Translations under genes and position numbers: made by a program | Source: Saccharibacillus sacchari DSM 19268 | Lineage (GTDB): Bacteria > Bacillota > Bacilli > Paenibacillales > Paenibacillaceae | Direction: 5' to 3' | DNA: 64,000 nucleotides | Assembly: GCF_000585395.1 (NCBI RefSeq) | Contig: NZ_KK073875.1 | Location: 994,407-1,058,406 of the forward strand | In this document: positions 43,146-52,660 of the stretch, piece by piece | How positions within the stretch are numbered: position 1 is the stretch's first letter | Layout: the number at the start of each line of letters is the position of its first letter | Notes under the pieces: generated by a model | Seen by the model: the letters and a program-made list of their open reading frames with translations, nothing else | Database searches by the model: none | What the model was told of the DNA's origin: nothing

Positions 43146-45221
43146 TTAAATTTTAAATTTCCCTGCGGCTTCGCCGAGCTGTTGAGTCAAGCGCTCGATG
43201 CTCTGTACCATATCCGCCAGATGATTCACCATCGCCGATTGCTCTTGCACCGTTGCCGTTACTTCCTCAACAGATGCCGAGACTTCCTCGCCCGATGCCG
43301 ACAGGCTTTGCGAAGCTTCCAGCACGGCGTCTTTGTCGCGTTCCATCGCTTTGAACTCGGAAGCCATATCGCGAATCTGTCCCGTGATCGCCGTTACGCT
43401 GTCCAGAATATCCTCGAAGGATTGACGGGTGCGATCCACGTATTCGTTTTGCGTGGAAGAGATTTGACGGATGGCACCGACGCTCTCGTTGCTCTTGTCG
43501 ACTTGTTCCAGCGTCTGACGAATAATGCCGCCGATCTCATTGGCCTGATCCGCCGATTGCTGCGCCAGCTTGCGAATCTCGTCAGCAACGACCGCAAAGC
43601 CGCGACCGTGCTCGCCCGCTCTCGCTGCTTCGATCGAAGCGTTGAGCGCGAGCAGATTGGTTTGCGTGGAAATCTGGTTAATCGCGTCCGTGATCTGACC
43701 GATCCGCTGCGAGCTTTCGGCCAGCATTTCCGTCGTGGACGAGATGTTCTGGATCTCCAGCTCGTTTTTGGCATTGATATCGATCAGGGTGTTCACGACC
43801 GTGCTGCTGGATGCGAATACTTGATTGATCGAATCCGCGCTGCCTTGAATCCCGTCCGTTTTGCGGCCGAGGGAAGCGATGCGATCCCCGATCTCGTAGA
43901 AGCGGCCTACGATTCGTTCCGTATCATGCGACTGCGATTCCATCGCTTTGGCGATTTCCATCGTCGTGACCGAAGTTTCGCCGATCGAACGGGCCGTGTT
44001 TTGCGACGTGCGTTCAAGATCCGTCGTATTGGTGTTCAACACTTCGATCGAATGGTTCATCTGTCCGATCAAGTCTTTGTTGCTATCGACCATCGTATTG
44101 AAGCTGTCCGCCAGATCGGCAAACTCGCTCTTGTATTTGCCGTCCGCGCGAACCGTCAGGTCGCCGTCGGCCAATTGCTTGAACAATCCGGTCAACCGCA
44201 CGATCGGCGAGGTAATGCTGCGGGAAATCAGAGTGCCTACGATGACAGCCAGAATGATCGAAGCGATCAGCGTAATCAGCATTTTTTGCATCAGATCGCC
44301 GAGCGGACGCTCGATGTCGGCATAGGAATCTTGCACGATGACAATCCAGTCCGCGACAGGAATTTTGGAATAACGAATATACGAATCCGCGTTATCCACG
44401 TTGCCTTGAATAATCGCGCCTTCCGTTTCTCGCGACAACAGATTTTCAAATCCGTCGGCTTCATACGGCTTACCGATCAACGTTTCGTCTTTCGAATGAT
44501 AAATGATCGTGCCTCCGCGGCTGGTTACGGTGATAAAGCCTTCCGCGTTGATATTGATGTTCTGAAGCTGGCTGACGAAGAAGTCCGCCGCGATCGTGTT
44601 GATCGAGACGCCCAGCACCTCTCCGCTTGTCGATTTGACCGGTTGCGCGAAAACGACGATCAGATTGCCGGTCGTTTTCGATACGATTGCGTCGCTGACG
44701 AACGGTTCTCCGCTTTCCATTACCTTCTGGAAGTATTCGCGGTCCGAACGATCGCCCTTGAGCGAATCCGGATTGCTGGCGCCGACAACCGTGCCTGTAG
44801 TGTCCGCGACCATCATCGATTCGATTCCGTGCGCGCCTGCCAAGGTTTCCTGGAACTGCGTGTTGGCCAGTTGGAGTGCTCGGTTACTTGAAGCAAAAAA
44901 TTGATCATCCGTCAGCGTGCCCGATTCCCGAAGGGTCAACAGATCGCGCAGCGCAGGAGATACGGAGAGAATATGTGAAAGCTGACCTTCCAAATCGACA
45001 GTAGTCGACAGACTTTCGCCGATCCGGTCCGCATTGGCATTCATTTCATCTTTGCTTTTCTTCGTCAAAAGGTCTGCGCCCGACAAATAAATCACGCTGC
45101 TGCAAGCCAGAAGAACGACGACCGTTAAAGCGCTGATTAATAATGGGAGTTTGATTTTCAACGATAAACGCTTTGATCCTCCAGGCCTAGTTTGTTGATT
45201 TGCATCCTTATTTTTCTTCAT
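43146..45221 (-). CDS. Methyl-accepting chemotaxis protein
   Basis: 691 residues from the ATG at 45221. First membrane helix at about 20-42 ([20 protein letters not shown]), a large extracellular dCache-type sensor, a second helix near 300 ([18 protein letters not shown]), a HAMP domain and a cytoplasmic signalling domain. The hairpin tip is visible as [19 protein letters not shown]. Directs CheA activity in response to an extracellular ligand; ligand unknown. A sigma-D-like promoter lies upstream. Confidence 0.95.
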   Translation of the reverse strand: MKKNKDANQQTRPGGSKRLSLKIKLPLLISALTVVVLLACSSVIYLSGADLLTKKSKDEMNANADRIGESLSTTVDLEGQLSHILSVSPALRDLLTLRESGTLTDDQFFASSNRALQLANTQFQETLAGAHGIESMMVADTTGTVVGASNPDSLKGDRSDREYFQKVMESGEPFVSDAIVSKTTGNLIVVFAQPVKSTSGEVLGVSINTIAADFFVSQLQNININAEGFITVTSRGGTIIYHSKDETLIGKPYEADGFENLLSRETEGAIIQGNVDNADSYIRYSKIPVADWIVIVQDSYADIERPLGDLMQKMLITLIASIILAVIVGTLISRSITSPIVRLTGLFKQLADGDLTVRADGKYKSEFADLADSFNTMVDSNKDLIGQMNHSIEVLNTNTTDLERTSQNTARSIGETSVTTMEIAKAMESQSHDTERIVGRFYEIGDRIASLGRKTDGIQGSADSINQVFASSSTVVNTLIDINAKNELEIQNISSTTEMLAESSQRIGQITDAINQISTQTNLLALNASIEAARAGEHGRGFAVVADEIRKLAQQSADQANEIGGIIRQTLEQVDKSNESVGAIRQISSTQNEYVDRTRQSFEDILDSVTAITGQIRDMASEFKAMERDKDAVLEASQSLSASGEEVSASVEEVTATVQEQSAMVNHLADMVQSIERLTQQLGEAAGKFKI

Positions 45222-45274
45222 GATCAAATTCCCCTCTCTGAACTGGCAAGCCACTCTTGATGCCTATAAGCCGT

Positions 45275-45302
45275 TTATCGGCCTTTTTCGACAAAAAAAT
45301 TA
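45275..45302 (-). promoter_or_regulatory. Sigma-D-like promoter of the chemoreceptor gene
   Basis: On the minus strand, TAAT (45302-45299) and GCCGATAA (45282-45275) are 16 bases apart, close to the Bacillus sigma-D consensus TAAA-N15-GCCGATAT, about 55 bases before the start codon. Motility genes including chemoreceptors are usual sigma-D targets. Confidence 0.5.
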
Positions 45303-45568
45303 CACATTTTCGTCAACGATTTTCCTCTTTTTTTCCAAGGAGGTCCTTGACACGCGGCTATCCATGATCGCTAACTTAATCAGTGTCTTCGAATCTTCCG
45401 CTGCCTGTCCGGTACCGCCGTCGGAATTTAAAGACGCGCGCCCGCTCCGAACGCCTATTTTTTTATGCAGTCCCGGATTTTCCGATCCTTCCCCCATGCG
45501 CGCCGTTTTTTGATACACTGTACAAAGCGATTGTTTTTCATTTTCTATACGGCATGGAGGCAGAACCT
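45303..45568. other. Divergent intergenic region, otherwise featureless
   Basis: Between the chemoreceptor promoter and the exonuclease gene. Weak promoter-like pieces (TACACT near 45513) are present, but nothing can be claimed with confidence. Confidence 0.3.
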
Positions 45569-46408
45569 TTGAATTATATTGTGTTGGATATTGAATTTAA
45601 CGGCCGCAAGTTCGCCAGTCCGCATCCGATGGAGGTCATCGAGATCGGCGCCGTGCGTCTGGACGAAGCCTTGCGGGATAGCGATACATTCTCGGCATTC
45701 ATCAAACCCGTTTATTTTGCCAAGCTCAACTCGTTCATCAAAAAGAAAACCGGCATCCCGCAGGAATCGATCGATAGCGCGGCCCGTTTCCCCAAAGTCA
45801 TCGCCGACTTCCGGGACTGGCTGGATGCCGTACCCGGACCGCTGACCTTCGTCGTCTGGGGCGGCGAAGATATTAAGCGAATCGTGCAAGACGTGCGCAT
45901 GCACAAGCTGGAAGAGACGTATTGGGTGAAGACCCCTTCGCTCGATCTGCTCAAAGGCTTCCTGCTCACGCAAAACCTCAAAAACGATGTCAGCGTCGAA
46001 GGCGCGCTTGAGCTGCTGGGCATCGAAGCGACGGGTGCGGCGCACCGCGCGCTCGACGACGCCAAGATGACCGCCGATATTTTCCGCGCCGTCTACGACA
46101 AGCTCGACCTGACGCTCGCCAAAGAGTACAAAGACATGTTCTCGAACTCGAAGGAGCGGCGCATCGTCCGTTCCGCCGCCAAATCGCTTGCCTCGCGCCG
46201 CATCGTGCCGACGTGGGAACTGGCCGTGAAGCACTATCTGGACGGAAAAATCCCGTTCGACGATCCGCGCAAGGAAGCCGAGCTGCACGCTTACTTCGAT
46301 GCGCTGCCGGAGTTTCCGATGCCGCCGAAGGCGGAGGAAGGTTCGGGAGATCCGGCTTCCGACGCAGAAAAAGCTCCCGTGCAAACGGAAGCTTCGGCGA
46401 ACGAATAA
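45569..46408 (+). CDS. DEDDh 3'-5' exonuclease (KapD-like)
   Basis: 279 residues if it starts at the TTG at 45569: GGAGG lies eight bases before it, and the resulting MNYIVLDIEFNG is the normal start of the exonuclease fold. The in-frame ATG at 45554 is too close to that site. Exo motifs: DIEFN (Asp, Glu), LTFVVWGGEDI and HRALDDAKMTADIF (His and Asp). KapD-type proteins are thought to inhibit or modulate KinA-dependent sporulation; general RNA or DNA trimming is the safer call. The last 40 or so residues are acidic and low in complexity. Confidence 0.85.
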   Translation: MNYIVLDIEFNGRKFASPHPMEVIEIGAVRLDEALRDSDTFSAFIKPVYFAKLNSFIKKKTGIPQESIDSAARFPKVIADFRDWLDAVPGPLTFVVWGGEDIKRIVQDVRMHKLEETYWVKTPSLDLLKGFLLTQNLKNDVSVEGALELLGIEATGAAHRALDDAKMTADIFRAVYDKLDLTLAKEYKDMFSNSKERRIVRSAAKSLASRRIVPTWELAVKHYLDGKIPFDDPRKEAELHAYFDALPEFPMPPKAEEGSGDPASDAEKAPVQTEASANE

Positions 46409-46441
46409 ATGCTCGAATTTCAATGCCGACTTTAATAAGGC

Positions 46442-46488
46442 AAAAAGCTGACCCGGCTCAAGTTACGAGCGGCGGGTCAGCTTTTTTT
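46442..46488 (+). terminator. Rho-independent terminator
   Basis: AAAAAGCTGACCCG (46442-46455) pairs with CGGGTCAGCTTTTTTT (46473-46488), shortly after the exonuclease stop. Confidence 0.85.
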
Positions 46489-46585
46489 AAAGGAAAAGCA
46501 GCTTGGGACATGTAAGCAAACTTTGCGAAGCGCAGCTTAATCTGCTTTCCTCGCGGGTTGCCTCATCCATGCCCAAGCCTGGGCT

Positions 46586-47701
46586 TTATTTGCTGCTTAT
46601 CGGATTTTTCATAAAGTAGTAACCGCCTTGCTCCGACATGTCGTTCACGAGCGCAACCCCGTTATCGAATTCGCCGACATGCACGTTGTTCGTTTTGAGA
46701 TCCACGCGCACCTTGCCGAAACGGTCGATCAATACTTTAACGCCGTCCGCGCGCTGCGCGAAAGCTAATCCTTCCTTGAACGAACCGATCTCCGCGCCTT
46801 CGTCGCTGAACTGCGCCGGGATGACCAGCTTGCCCGTTACGCCGATATAGCCCCATTTGCCGCTGCGGTCGCTGATGCTGCCGCCGACTTTTACTGCCGC
46901 GCGCCCTTCGCTGAAGGCTTGACCGCCGGTGTACTGGGCTTTGACGATCACTTTGCCTTTCGTATTGAGGTAGCCGTACTTTCCGTTTTGCAGGAACAAA
47001 GCCATTCCTTCGCTGAAAGGCGCGGCTCCGTCGAACTGCGGCTTGATGACGACTTTGCCTTTTTTATCGATATAGCCCCATTTGCCGTTTTGCATGATCG
47101 GAGCCAGACCTTCGCTGAATACGTTCAACATGACGTACTTAGGCTTGACGATTTCTTTGCCTTTCGCATCGATAAAGCCTCCGACATACGACGTGCCTTT
47201 CTTTTTCCATACGGCTGCCATTCCGTCGCTGAAATCATGCGCTTCGTCGTAAGCCGCGTTGAATACGACTTTGCCGCTCTTGTTGATGTACGCCCATTTG
47301 CCGGAAGAGACTTTAACCGCGGCAAGTCCTTCGCTGAAGCCTTGACCGACCTGCTGATACTTCGGCTTCACGACGACTTTTCCCGTCTTGTCGACAAAGC
47401 CCCAAAGCGATTCTTTTTGCACGGCGGCCAACCCTTCGCTAAATGGCTTAACCTCGTCATATTGCGCTTTGATGATCGTTTTGCCGTTCGTGTTCGCGTA
47501 GCCGAAAAGCGTCGTTTTGCTGTCCCAGAACGAAACGAGTCCTTCGCTCAAATTGCCGACCATCGGATAGCTCGTCGGCTTTGCCGTTCCGTTCACGATA
47601 CTCGTTGCGCTGTCTGCTGCATATGTAGTCGGCGTAATCGCTGCCGTCGAGACGGAAGCGGTCAGTGCCAGGGCAAGCAGGATCGATGCATGTTTTTTCA
47701 A
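46586..47701 (-). CDS. Secreted WG-repeat protein
   Basis: 371 residues from a TTG start at 47701 (GAGGGGAAAAGACA upstream). Signal peptide (KKHASILLALALTASVSTAAIT), then about nine WG-type beta repeats such as GFVDKTGKVVVKPKYQQVG and GYIDKKGKVVIKPQFDGA, each about 36 residues. WG-repeat proteins are bacterial surface or secreted proteins of unknown specific role, possibly binding. Ends in ENP-like KNPISSK. A longer frame exists upstream but lacks a signal sequence. Confidence 0.82.
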   Translation of the reverse strand: MKKHASILLALALTASVSTAAITPTTYAADSATSIVNGTAKPTSYPMVGNLSEGLVSFWDSKTTLFGYANTNGKTIIKAQYDEVKPFSEGLAAVQKESLWGFVDKTGKVVVKPKYQQVGQGFSEGLAAVKVSSGKWAYINKSGKVVFNAAYDEAHDFSDGMAAVWKKKGTSYVGGFIDAKGKEIVKPKYVMLNVFSEGLAPIMQNGKWGYIDKKGKVVIKPQFDGAAPFSEGMALFLQNGKYGYLNTKGKVIVKAQYTGGQAFSEGRAAVKVGGSISDRSGKWGYIGVTGKLVIPAQFSDEGAEIGSFKEGLAFAQRADGVKVLIDRFGKVRVDLKTNNVHVGEFDNGVALVNDMSEQGGYYFMKNPISSK

Positions 47702-47803
47702 TGTCTTTTCCCCTCTCTGATGTCGATGCGCATAAGCACGATAGTTATTTACCCACGGCCGCCCGGTAAGCATCGATTATCGTCAAATTCTGTAAAAAGC
47801 AAA

Positions 47804-47835
47804 AAGCCCGATCTTCAATGACGAAGACCGGACTT
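47804..47835 (-). terminator. Terminator of the Gfo/Idh/MocA gene
   Basis: AAGCCCGATCTTC pairs with GAAGACCGGACTT around TGAC-type loop sequence; leftward it is followed by TTTGCTTTTT. Confidence 0.75.
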
Positions 47836-47856
47836 ACTTGAAGCCGTCGGTTCGGC

Positions 47857-48864
47857 TTATTTTTCGAACGGATACTTCAGTCCCCACTGCCCGCGCACGT
47901 TATCGAGCAGACGCATGATGCCCAGCGACTCGGCCAGCGTGATGACGGTGCTCTCGTGACGGCCTTCCAGCAGCGCGCGGCCCACTTCTTCCGCTTCGTA
48001 CGCATAGCCTTTGATGCCGCGGTCTTCGCGATCGTCCGTGATTTTCACCGGCTCTTCGCCGTTGACGTACAGCGTCGCTTCCTTGGCGAACAGGAATTGC
48101 GGGATATGGATATACCCCTTCGTTCCGTGGATGAACGCGTCGTTCGGGAAGTTCACGCGCACGCCGCCGTGCAGCGAAGCCGTCTTGCCGTCGCCGTAAT
48201 CCAGCAGGATCGTGAAGTGCTCGTCGACTCCCGTTTCGCCGATATGCGCCGTGGTCCAGACGTTATTCGGGTTCGGCCCGAGCACCATCGAGGCAAAAGA
48301 TACCGGATAAATGCCCGCGTCCAGCAGCGCCCCGCCGCCCAGCTCCGGATTCAGCAAACGACCTTCCGGATTCCAGCCCGCATCGAAGCCGAACTCGGCT
48401 TTCACGATGCGCACGTCGCCGATCTTGTCGTCGTTCAACCATTGACGCACCTGCTCGATCGGCGGCAGGAAACGCGACCACATCGCTTCCATCAAGAACA
48501 GCTTTTTCTCGCGCGCCGTTTCGATCAGCTCGTCCAGTTCGCCCGCGCTCACCGTAAACGGCTTTTCGCACAGTACGGCTTTGCCTCCTTCGAGAGCGGT
48601 CAGAACGTTTTCTTTATGAAAAGGATGCGGGGTCGCTACATAGATCGCATCTACATTCGGATCATTCGCCAGTTCTTCGTAGCTGCCATGCGTAACCGGC
48701 GCTCCGAATTTTTCCGCAAATTTGTCGGCGCTCTCTTTCGTACGCGAACCGATCGCGTACAGCTCGCCGTTCGAAGCGTGCTTCAAATCGGCGACGAACT
48801 GCTCCGCGATCCAGCCCGTACCCAGAATGCCCCACTTGATCTTACCGTTTGCTGCCTCGCTCAT
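47857..48864 (-). CDS. Gfo/Idh/MocA-family NAD(P)-dependent oxidoreductase
   Basis: 335 residues. Rossmann start KWGILGTGWIAEQFVADLK and the family's EKP motif (VLCEKPFTV, about residue 95) are clear, and the second domain has GGGALLDAGIYPVSFA. Members oxidise or reduce sugars, inositols and other pyranoses. AAGGAGGATT precedes the ATG. Sugar neighbours (GH31, importer) fit a role in carbohydrate conversion, but the substrate is open. Isolated. Confidence 0.9.
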   Translation of the reverse strand: MSEAANGKIKWGILGTGWIAEQFVADLKHASNGELYAIGSRTKESADKFAEKFGAPVTHGSYEELANDPNVDAIYVATPHPFHKENVLTALEGGKAVLCEKPFTVSAGELDELIETAREKKLFLMEAMWSRFLPPIEQVRQWLNDDKIGDVRIVKAEFGFDAGWNPEGRLLNPELGGGALLDAGIYPVSFASMVLGPNPNNVWTTAHIGETGVDEHFTILLDYGDGKTASLHGGVRVNFPNDAFIHGTKGYIHIPQFLFAKEATLYVNGEEPVKITDDREDRGIKGYAYEAEEVGRALLEGRHESTVITLAESLGIMRLLDNVRGQWGLKYPFEK

Positions 48865-49075
48865 CGTGAATCCTCCTTGAAATAGAAATCGTTTTCGGCT
48901 TACGTTTCGGCGCGACGCTTCCTTATAAAACCTAATGCGATCTGCGCCTTATGTAAGGCCTTTCCTTGTACACTTTACCAGATCACGACGTGAAAAAACA
49001 GCAGCGTGGGGAAAGAGCTTTCTTGTTGGCTTCGCAAAGGCAGGGGGAGCGCTTGGGTGGGGAGTCGTGCGGGGC

Positions 49076-49198
49076 GCTGCGGAGGGGATTCGTTTCGGTC
49101 GCGTGTTGCAATTGGGAAAATGGATTGGATTGTAGTAAGGAATTTTCCCAATTGCAAAGGCGATCGCTGGCGCTCCTACACTGAATCCCCTCCTCCGC
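49076..49198. repeat. Intergenic long-hairpin repeat, copy C
   Basis: Outer arms GCGGAGGGGATTC (from about 49079) and GAATCCCCTCCTCCGC (49183-49198); a perfect 16-bp inner repeat TTGCAATTGGGAAAAT (49106-49121) against ATTTTCCCAATTGCAA (49142-49157). Read in reverse it has ATTCAGTG then CGCCTTTG in the same order as copy B. Confidence 0.75.
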
Positions 49199-49244
49199 TT
49201 CTGCGACGACTTATCCAACCACCTTACGGTCCCCCGACAGCAAA

Positions 49245-49294
49245 AGCCGCCTTGCGGCTTCTTCTTGGGGATAAGAAGAAGGGCAAAGGCGGCT
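49245..49294. other. Hairpin with long stem
   Basis: AGCCGCCTTGCGGCTTCTTCTT (in part; 49245-49266) pairs with AAGAAGAAGGGCAAAGGCGGCT (in part; 49273-49294), with short internal loops. No T-run follows. Role unknown; it is between copies C and D. Confidence 0.5.
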
Positions 49295-49569
49295 GGTTTA
49301 AAAGGGTTCAGGGGATGGGTGAACAGGGAATCGGGATTAAGGTTGTTGCAGTTCAAACGATGTACGACGAACTTCAAGGTTATAAGATCGTAGAACTCTA
49401 AGTAGTTAAAGAGATACTTTAGCAAAAGGCTTCCGACAGAAAGCCTCCAGCCAAAGACCCTACCCAAAGATCAAACAGAATCTTCCGCTCTTAACCACTA
49501 AGCCCTACCCGCCGAGACGATCGGAAAGTCGAGGCTACTTTTCCCTACCCCTTTTTAAAGAGGTAGGCG

Positions 49570-49729
49570 GAAGTTCCGGTTTGGCCGAAGCGTAGCGGGC
49601 GGCGAAGGGGGAATTCAGTGAGAGACGCCTTTGAGCCGGGAAAGCTGTAAGCTTTCTCGACGAAACAGCGGCTCGAACGAATTCCCCCACAGCCGCCCGC
49701 CCAGCTTCCCCCAAACGAACAGGAACTTC
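49570..49729. repeat. Intergenic long-hairpin repeat, copy D
   Basis: Outer arms GGAAGTTCC...GGCGAAGGGGGAATTC (49569-49616) and GAATTCCCCC...GGAACTTC (49678-49729) with an inner GGGAAAGCT/AGCTTTCTC stem (about 49639-49658). AATTCAGTG at 49612-49620 and CGCCTTTGAG at 49626-49635. It ends four bases before the permease stop codon, so it may also act as the operon's terminator. Confidence 0.72.
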
Positions 49730-49733
49730 AAGC

Positions 49734-50909
49734 TTACCCTCTTTTGCGACGAGTCATGACGTCGAAGATTACGGCTGCGGCCAGGACGCCGCCGCGGATC
49801 ATGTATTGGTACGAGATGCCGACGCCCAGCAGGTTCATGCCGCTGGACAGCGACGCCATCACGACCGCGCCGATGATCGAGCCGGTGACTTTGCCGACGC
49901 CGCCTGCTGCGGATACGCCGCCGACGTAAGCGGCCGCGATCGCGTCAAGCTCGAACAGCGTACCCGCCGTAGTCGTCGCAGATTGCAGACGAGCGGTGTA
50001 CATGATGCCGGACAGGGCGGACAGCATGCCCATGGAACCGAACACGATGTAGGTAATCTTTTTCACGTTGATCCCGGTCAGGTGAGCCGCTTCCGGGTTG
50101 CTGCCGACCGCGTAGATATGGCGGCCGAGGACCGTTTTGGTCGTCAGGAAGTGGTAGATCGCGACGACGAGCAGCGTGATCACGACCGTCCAGGAGAATC
50201 CGTTGTAGCCGGCCAGAATCCAAGTCAGGTACGCGATGATCGCGGATACGAAGATCAGCTTGATCGCGAAAATCTTGTTGGAAGGCACTTCGAATTTGTA
50301 TTTGATCTTTTGATTGCGTTTAGAGATTTCGGCGTAGACGAAGTACAGGATGACCAGCGCGCCGAGGATCAGCGACAGCAGGTTCAATCCGGCGATGCTG
50401 CCCAGCGAAGGCAGGAAGCCGTTGCCGAGCGCATTGAATGTATCGTCGCGGACGATGATCGTGCCTGTTTTCTCCGTCACTTGCAGCAGCGCGCCCCGGA
50501 AGATCAGCATCGCCGCGAGCGAGGATACGAAGGCCGGGATACCGACGGACGCGACGAGCACGCCGTTGAACATGCCGATCACGATCCCGAGGACCAGGAT
50601 GATCGGAATGGTGAAGTAGACGGGAACGCCGAGCTGCGACAGCATGATCGCGGCGATCGCGCCCATGAAGCCGGCAGCAAAACCGACCGACAAGTCGATA
50701 TGCCGGATGACGATGACGAGCGTCATGCCGACCGCCAACACGGCGATATAGCCGGTAGCGTCAAGCAGGTTACTGATATTCCGCGAGGACATGAACAGTC
50801 CGTCGGTCAGAATGGTGAACGTGAGCATGATGACGAACAAAGCGATATACATCCCGTAATCGCGAATATTTACTTTGAGCAAAGATTTGGCTTCTTGAAA
50901 AAAGTTCAC
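49734..50909 (-). CDS. Pentose-type ABC transporter permease (XylH/GguB family)
   Basis: 391 residues from a GTG start at 50909 with GGAGGG upstream. About ten membrane helices of the RbsC/XylH fold; the conserved blocks IRHIDLSVGFAAGFMGAI (about 65), GIPAFVSSLAAMLIFRG and AIAAAYVGGVSAAGGVG fit. Last gene of the importer, 94 bases after the ATPase gene. Xylose is the likeliest substrate given the sensor genes upstream, but arabinose, galactose or glucose are possible for this family. Confidence 0.9.
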   Translation of the reverse strand: MNFFQEAKSLLKVNIRDYGMYIALFVIMLTFTILTDGLFMSSRNISNLLDATGYIAVLAVGMTLVIVIRHIDLSVGFAAGFMGAIAAIMLSQLGVPVYFTIPIILVLGIVIGMFNGVLVASVGIPAFVSSLAAMLIFRGALLQVTEKTGTIIVRDDTFNALGNGFLPSLGSIAGLNLLSLILGALVILYFVYAEISKRNQKIKYKFEVPSNKIFAIKLIFVSAIIAYLTWILAGYNGFSWTVVITLLVVAIYHFLTTKTVLGRHIYAVGSNPEAAHLTGINVKKITYIVFGSMGMLSALSGIMYTARLQSATTTAGTLFELDAIAAAYVGGVSAAGGVGKVTGSIIGAVVMASLSSGMNLLGVGISYQYMIRGGVLAAAVIFDVMTRRKRG

Positions 50910-51003
50910 GGTTTTTCCCTCCTACGATTAGCTTGTCAGACGTGAATCAGCGGATTCGGAACGACTGAAACGCGCACTCTATACTTTTGACTCTGACAAG
51001 ATG

Positions 51004-52572
51004 CTACTGCGTTGCAAACTGCATGATTTTCTCCTGATCGGCGTCTTCGGCCGCGATTTCGCCTTTGATCCGGCCTTCGGCCATGACGTAGATGCGGTCG
51101 CTCATGCCGAGCACTTCGCCGAGTTCGGACGAGATCATGATGATGCTCATGCCCTGGGCGATCAGCTTGTTCATGATCGTGTAGATTTCAAACTTGGCGC
51201 CGACGTCGATGCCGCGCGTCGGTTCGTCGAGAATCAGCAGCTGCGGGCCGACGAACAGCCATTTGCCGAGCGATACCTTCTGCTGGTTGCCGCCGCTGAG
51301 GTTGCCGACGAGCTGCTCGACGGAAGGAGCCTTGATGTTCATCGAGCTTTTGTACTCGTTGGCGACTTTGACTTCTTCGTTGTCGTTGATGATGCCGCCC
51401 GGCGCGATGCCTTTGAGATTCGCCGCGCTGACATTGCTTTTGATGTCTTGAATCAGGAACAGCCCGTCGCCTTTTCGGTCTTCGGTGACGTAAGCGATAC
51501 CCGCTTTGATCGCGTCGCTGGTATGGCCGAAGCGCGTGCGCTTGCCGTCCACGTACAGCTCCCCGTCCAGTTTGTAATTTCTCGGATTGCCGAAAATGCT
51601 GAGCGCGAACTCCGTACGGCCCGAGCCCATCAGGCCCGCGATACCGACGATTTCGCCTTTTTTCACATAGAGGTCGACGTTCTTGACGATGTTACGTCCA
51701 AGCTGCGGATCGTAGGCGGTCCAGTTCTTCACCTCAAGGATGTGGTCGCCGAACTTCTTGTCAGGCCGCTTCGGATAGATGTCTTCGATATCGCGTCCGA
51801 CCATGTTTTTGATGATCGAAGCTTCGGTGATTTCGCCTTTGGACGCATCCAGCGTGCAGATCGTTTTACCGTCGCGGATGACCGTCGCCTTGTCCGCGAT
51901 CGCGATGACTTCTTTCAGCTTGTGGGAGATCATGATGCAGGTAATGCCCTGGCTTTTCAGCTCGCGCAGCAGCTCCAACAGGTTTTCGCTGTCGTTTTCG
52001 TTGAGCGCCGCCGTAGGTTCGTCGAGGATCAGCAATTTGACGTCTTTGCTGAGCGCTTTGGCGATCTCGACGAGCTGCTGCTTGCCAACGCCGAGATCGC
52101 GGATCAGCGTCTCGGGATTCACGTTCAGCTTCACCTTTTGCAGCATTTTCCGCGCTTCGATGATCGTCTCGTTCCAGTCGATCACGCCGCCGCGCTTGAC
52201 CTCGTTACCCGCGAAAATGTTCTCGTACACGCTGAGATCCGGGAACAAAGCCAACTCCTGATAAATGATCGCGATGCCCGTTTTGACGCTGTCCGTAATT
52301 TTGCCGAACTGCTGCACCGTGCCTTCGTAAACGATGTCGCCCTCATATGTGCCGTACGGGTAGACCCCGCTCAACACCTTCATCAATGTCGATTTGCCTG
52401 CGCCGTTTTCGCCGACCAGAAAATGAATTTCGCCTTTTTTAACTTGAAAATTCACGTCGGACAATGCTTTGACGCCGGTGAAGTTTTTGGAAATATTGCG
52501 CATCTCCAAAATATTGCCGCCCGAACCACCCGATGTCGGCCCGTTCGTTTTTTGTAGGTTGGTTCCGCCCAT
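51004..52572 (-). CDS. Sugar ABC transporter ATPase, double nucleotide-binding domain (XylG/GguA family)
   Basis: 522 residues. Two ABC ATPase domains in one chain, as usual in the RbsA/XylG group. First domain: Walker [13 protein letters not shown] (about 54-65), signature [11 protein letters not shown], Walker [16 protein letters not shown]. Second: [41 protein letters not shown]. Spacing to the binding-protein gene is 88 bases. Energises uptake through the 49734 permease. Confidence 0.93.
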   Translation of the reverse strand: MGGTNLQKTNGPTSGGSGGNILEMRNISKNFTGVKALSDVNFQVKKGEIHFLVGENGAGKSTLMKVLSGVYPYGTYEGDIVYEGTVQQFGKITDSVKTGIAIIYQELALFPDLSVYENIFAGNEVKRGGVIDWNETIIEARKMLQKVKLNVNPETLIRDLGVGKQQLVEIAKALSKDVKLLILDEPTAALNENDSENLLELLRELKSQGITCIMISHKLKEVIAIADKATVIRDGKTICTLDASKGEITEASIIKNMVGRDIEDIYPKRPDKKFGDHILEVKNWTAYDPQLGRNIVKNVDLYVKKGEIVGIAGLMGSGRTEFALSIFGNPRNYKLDGELYVDGKRTRFGHTSDAIKAGIAYVTEDRKGDGLFLIQDIKSNVSAANLKGIAPGGIINDNEEVKVANEYKSSMNIKAPSVEQLVGNLSGGNQQKVSLGKWLFVGPQLLILDEPTRGIDVGAKFEIYTIMNKLIAQGMSIIMISSELGEVLGMSDRIYVMAEGRIKGEIAAEDADQEKIMQFATQ

Positions 52573-52660
52573 TTCTATCGCACCCCTTATCGCCCGGTTT
52601 ACTGAGAAACAGGAACGGGAGCGTCCCCGTCCCTGCTCTACAGCCGGCTGTTTGTTGAAC

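Larger units (their letters stand above)
48865..49733. other. Large intergenic region with hairpin repeats
   Basis: About 870 bases without a convincing gene. It holds copy C (49076-49198), a separate strong hairpin (49245-49294) and copy D (49570-49729) of the intergenic repeat, all listed separately. The open frames present here are formed by these repeats. Confidence 0.75.

Noticed and set aside
42885..44891. Long rightward open frame of 668 codons opposite the chemoreceptor
   Set aside because: It is the mirror frame of a GC-rich, well-supported chemoreceptor gene and has no recognisable domain or ribosome binding site.
48935..49467. Several short overlapping frames in the gap before the sugar permease
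   Set aside because: They come from the inverted repeats, are arginine/proline-rich and have no ribosome binding sites.
51001..52557. 518-codon frame opposite the sugar ABC ATPase
   Set aside because: Mirror frame of the ATPase; product has no known domain.
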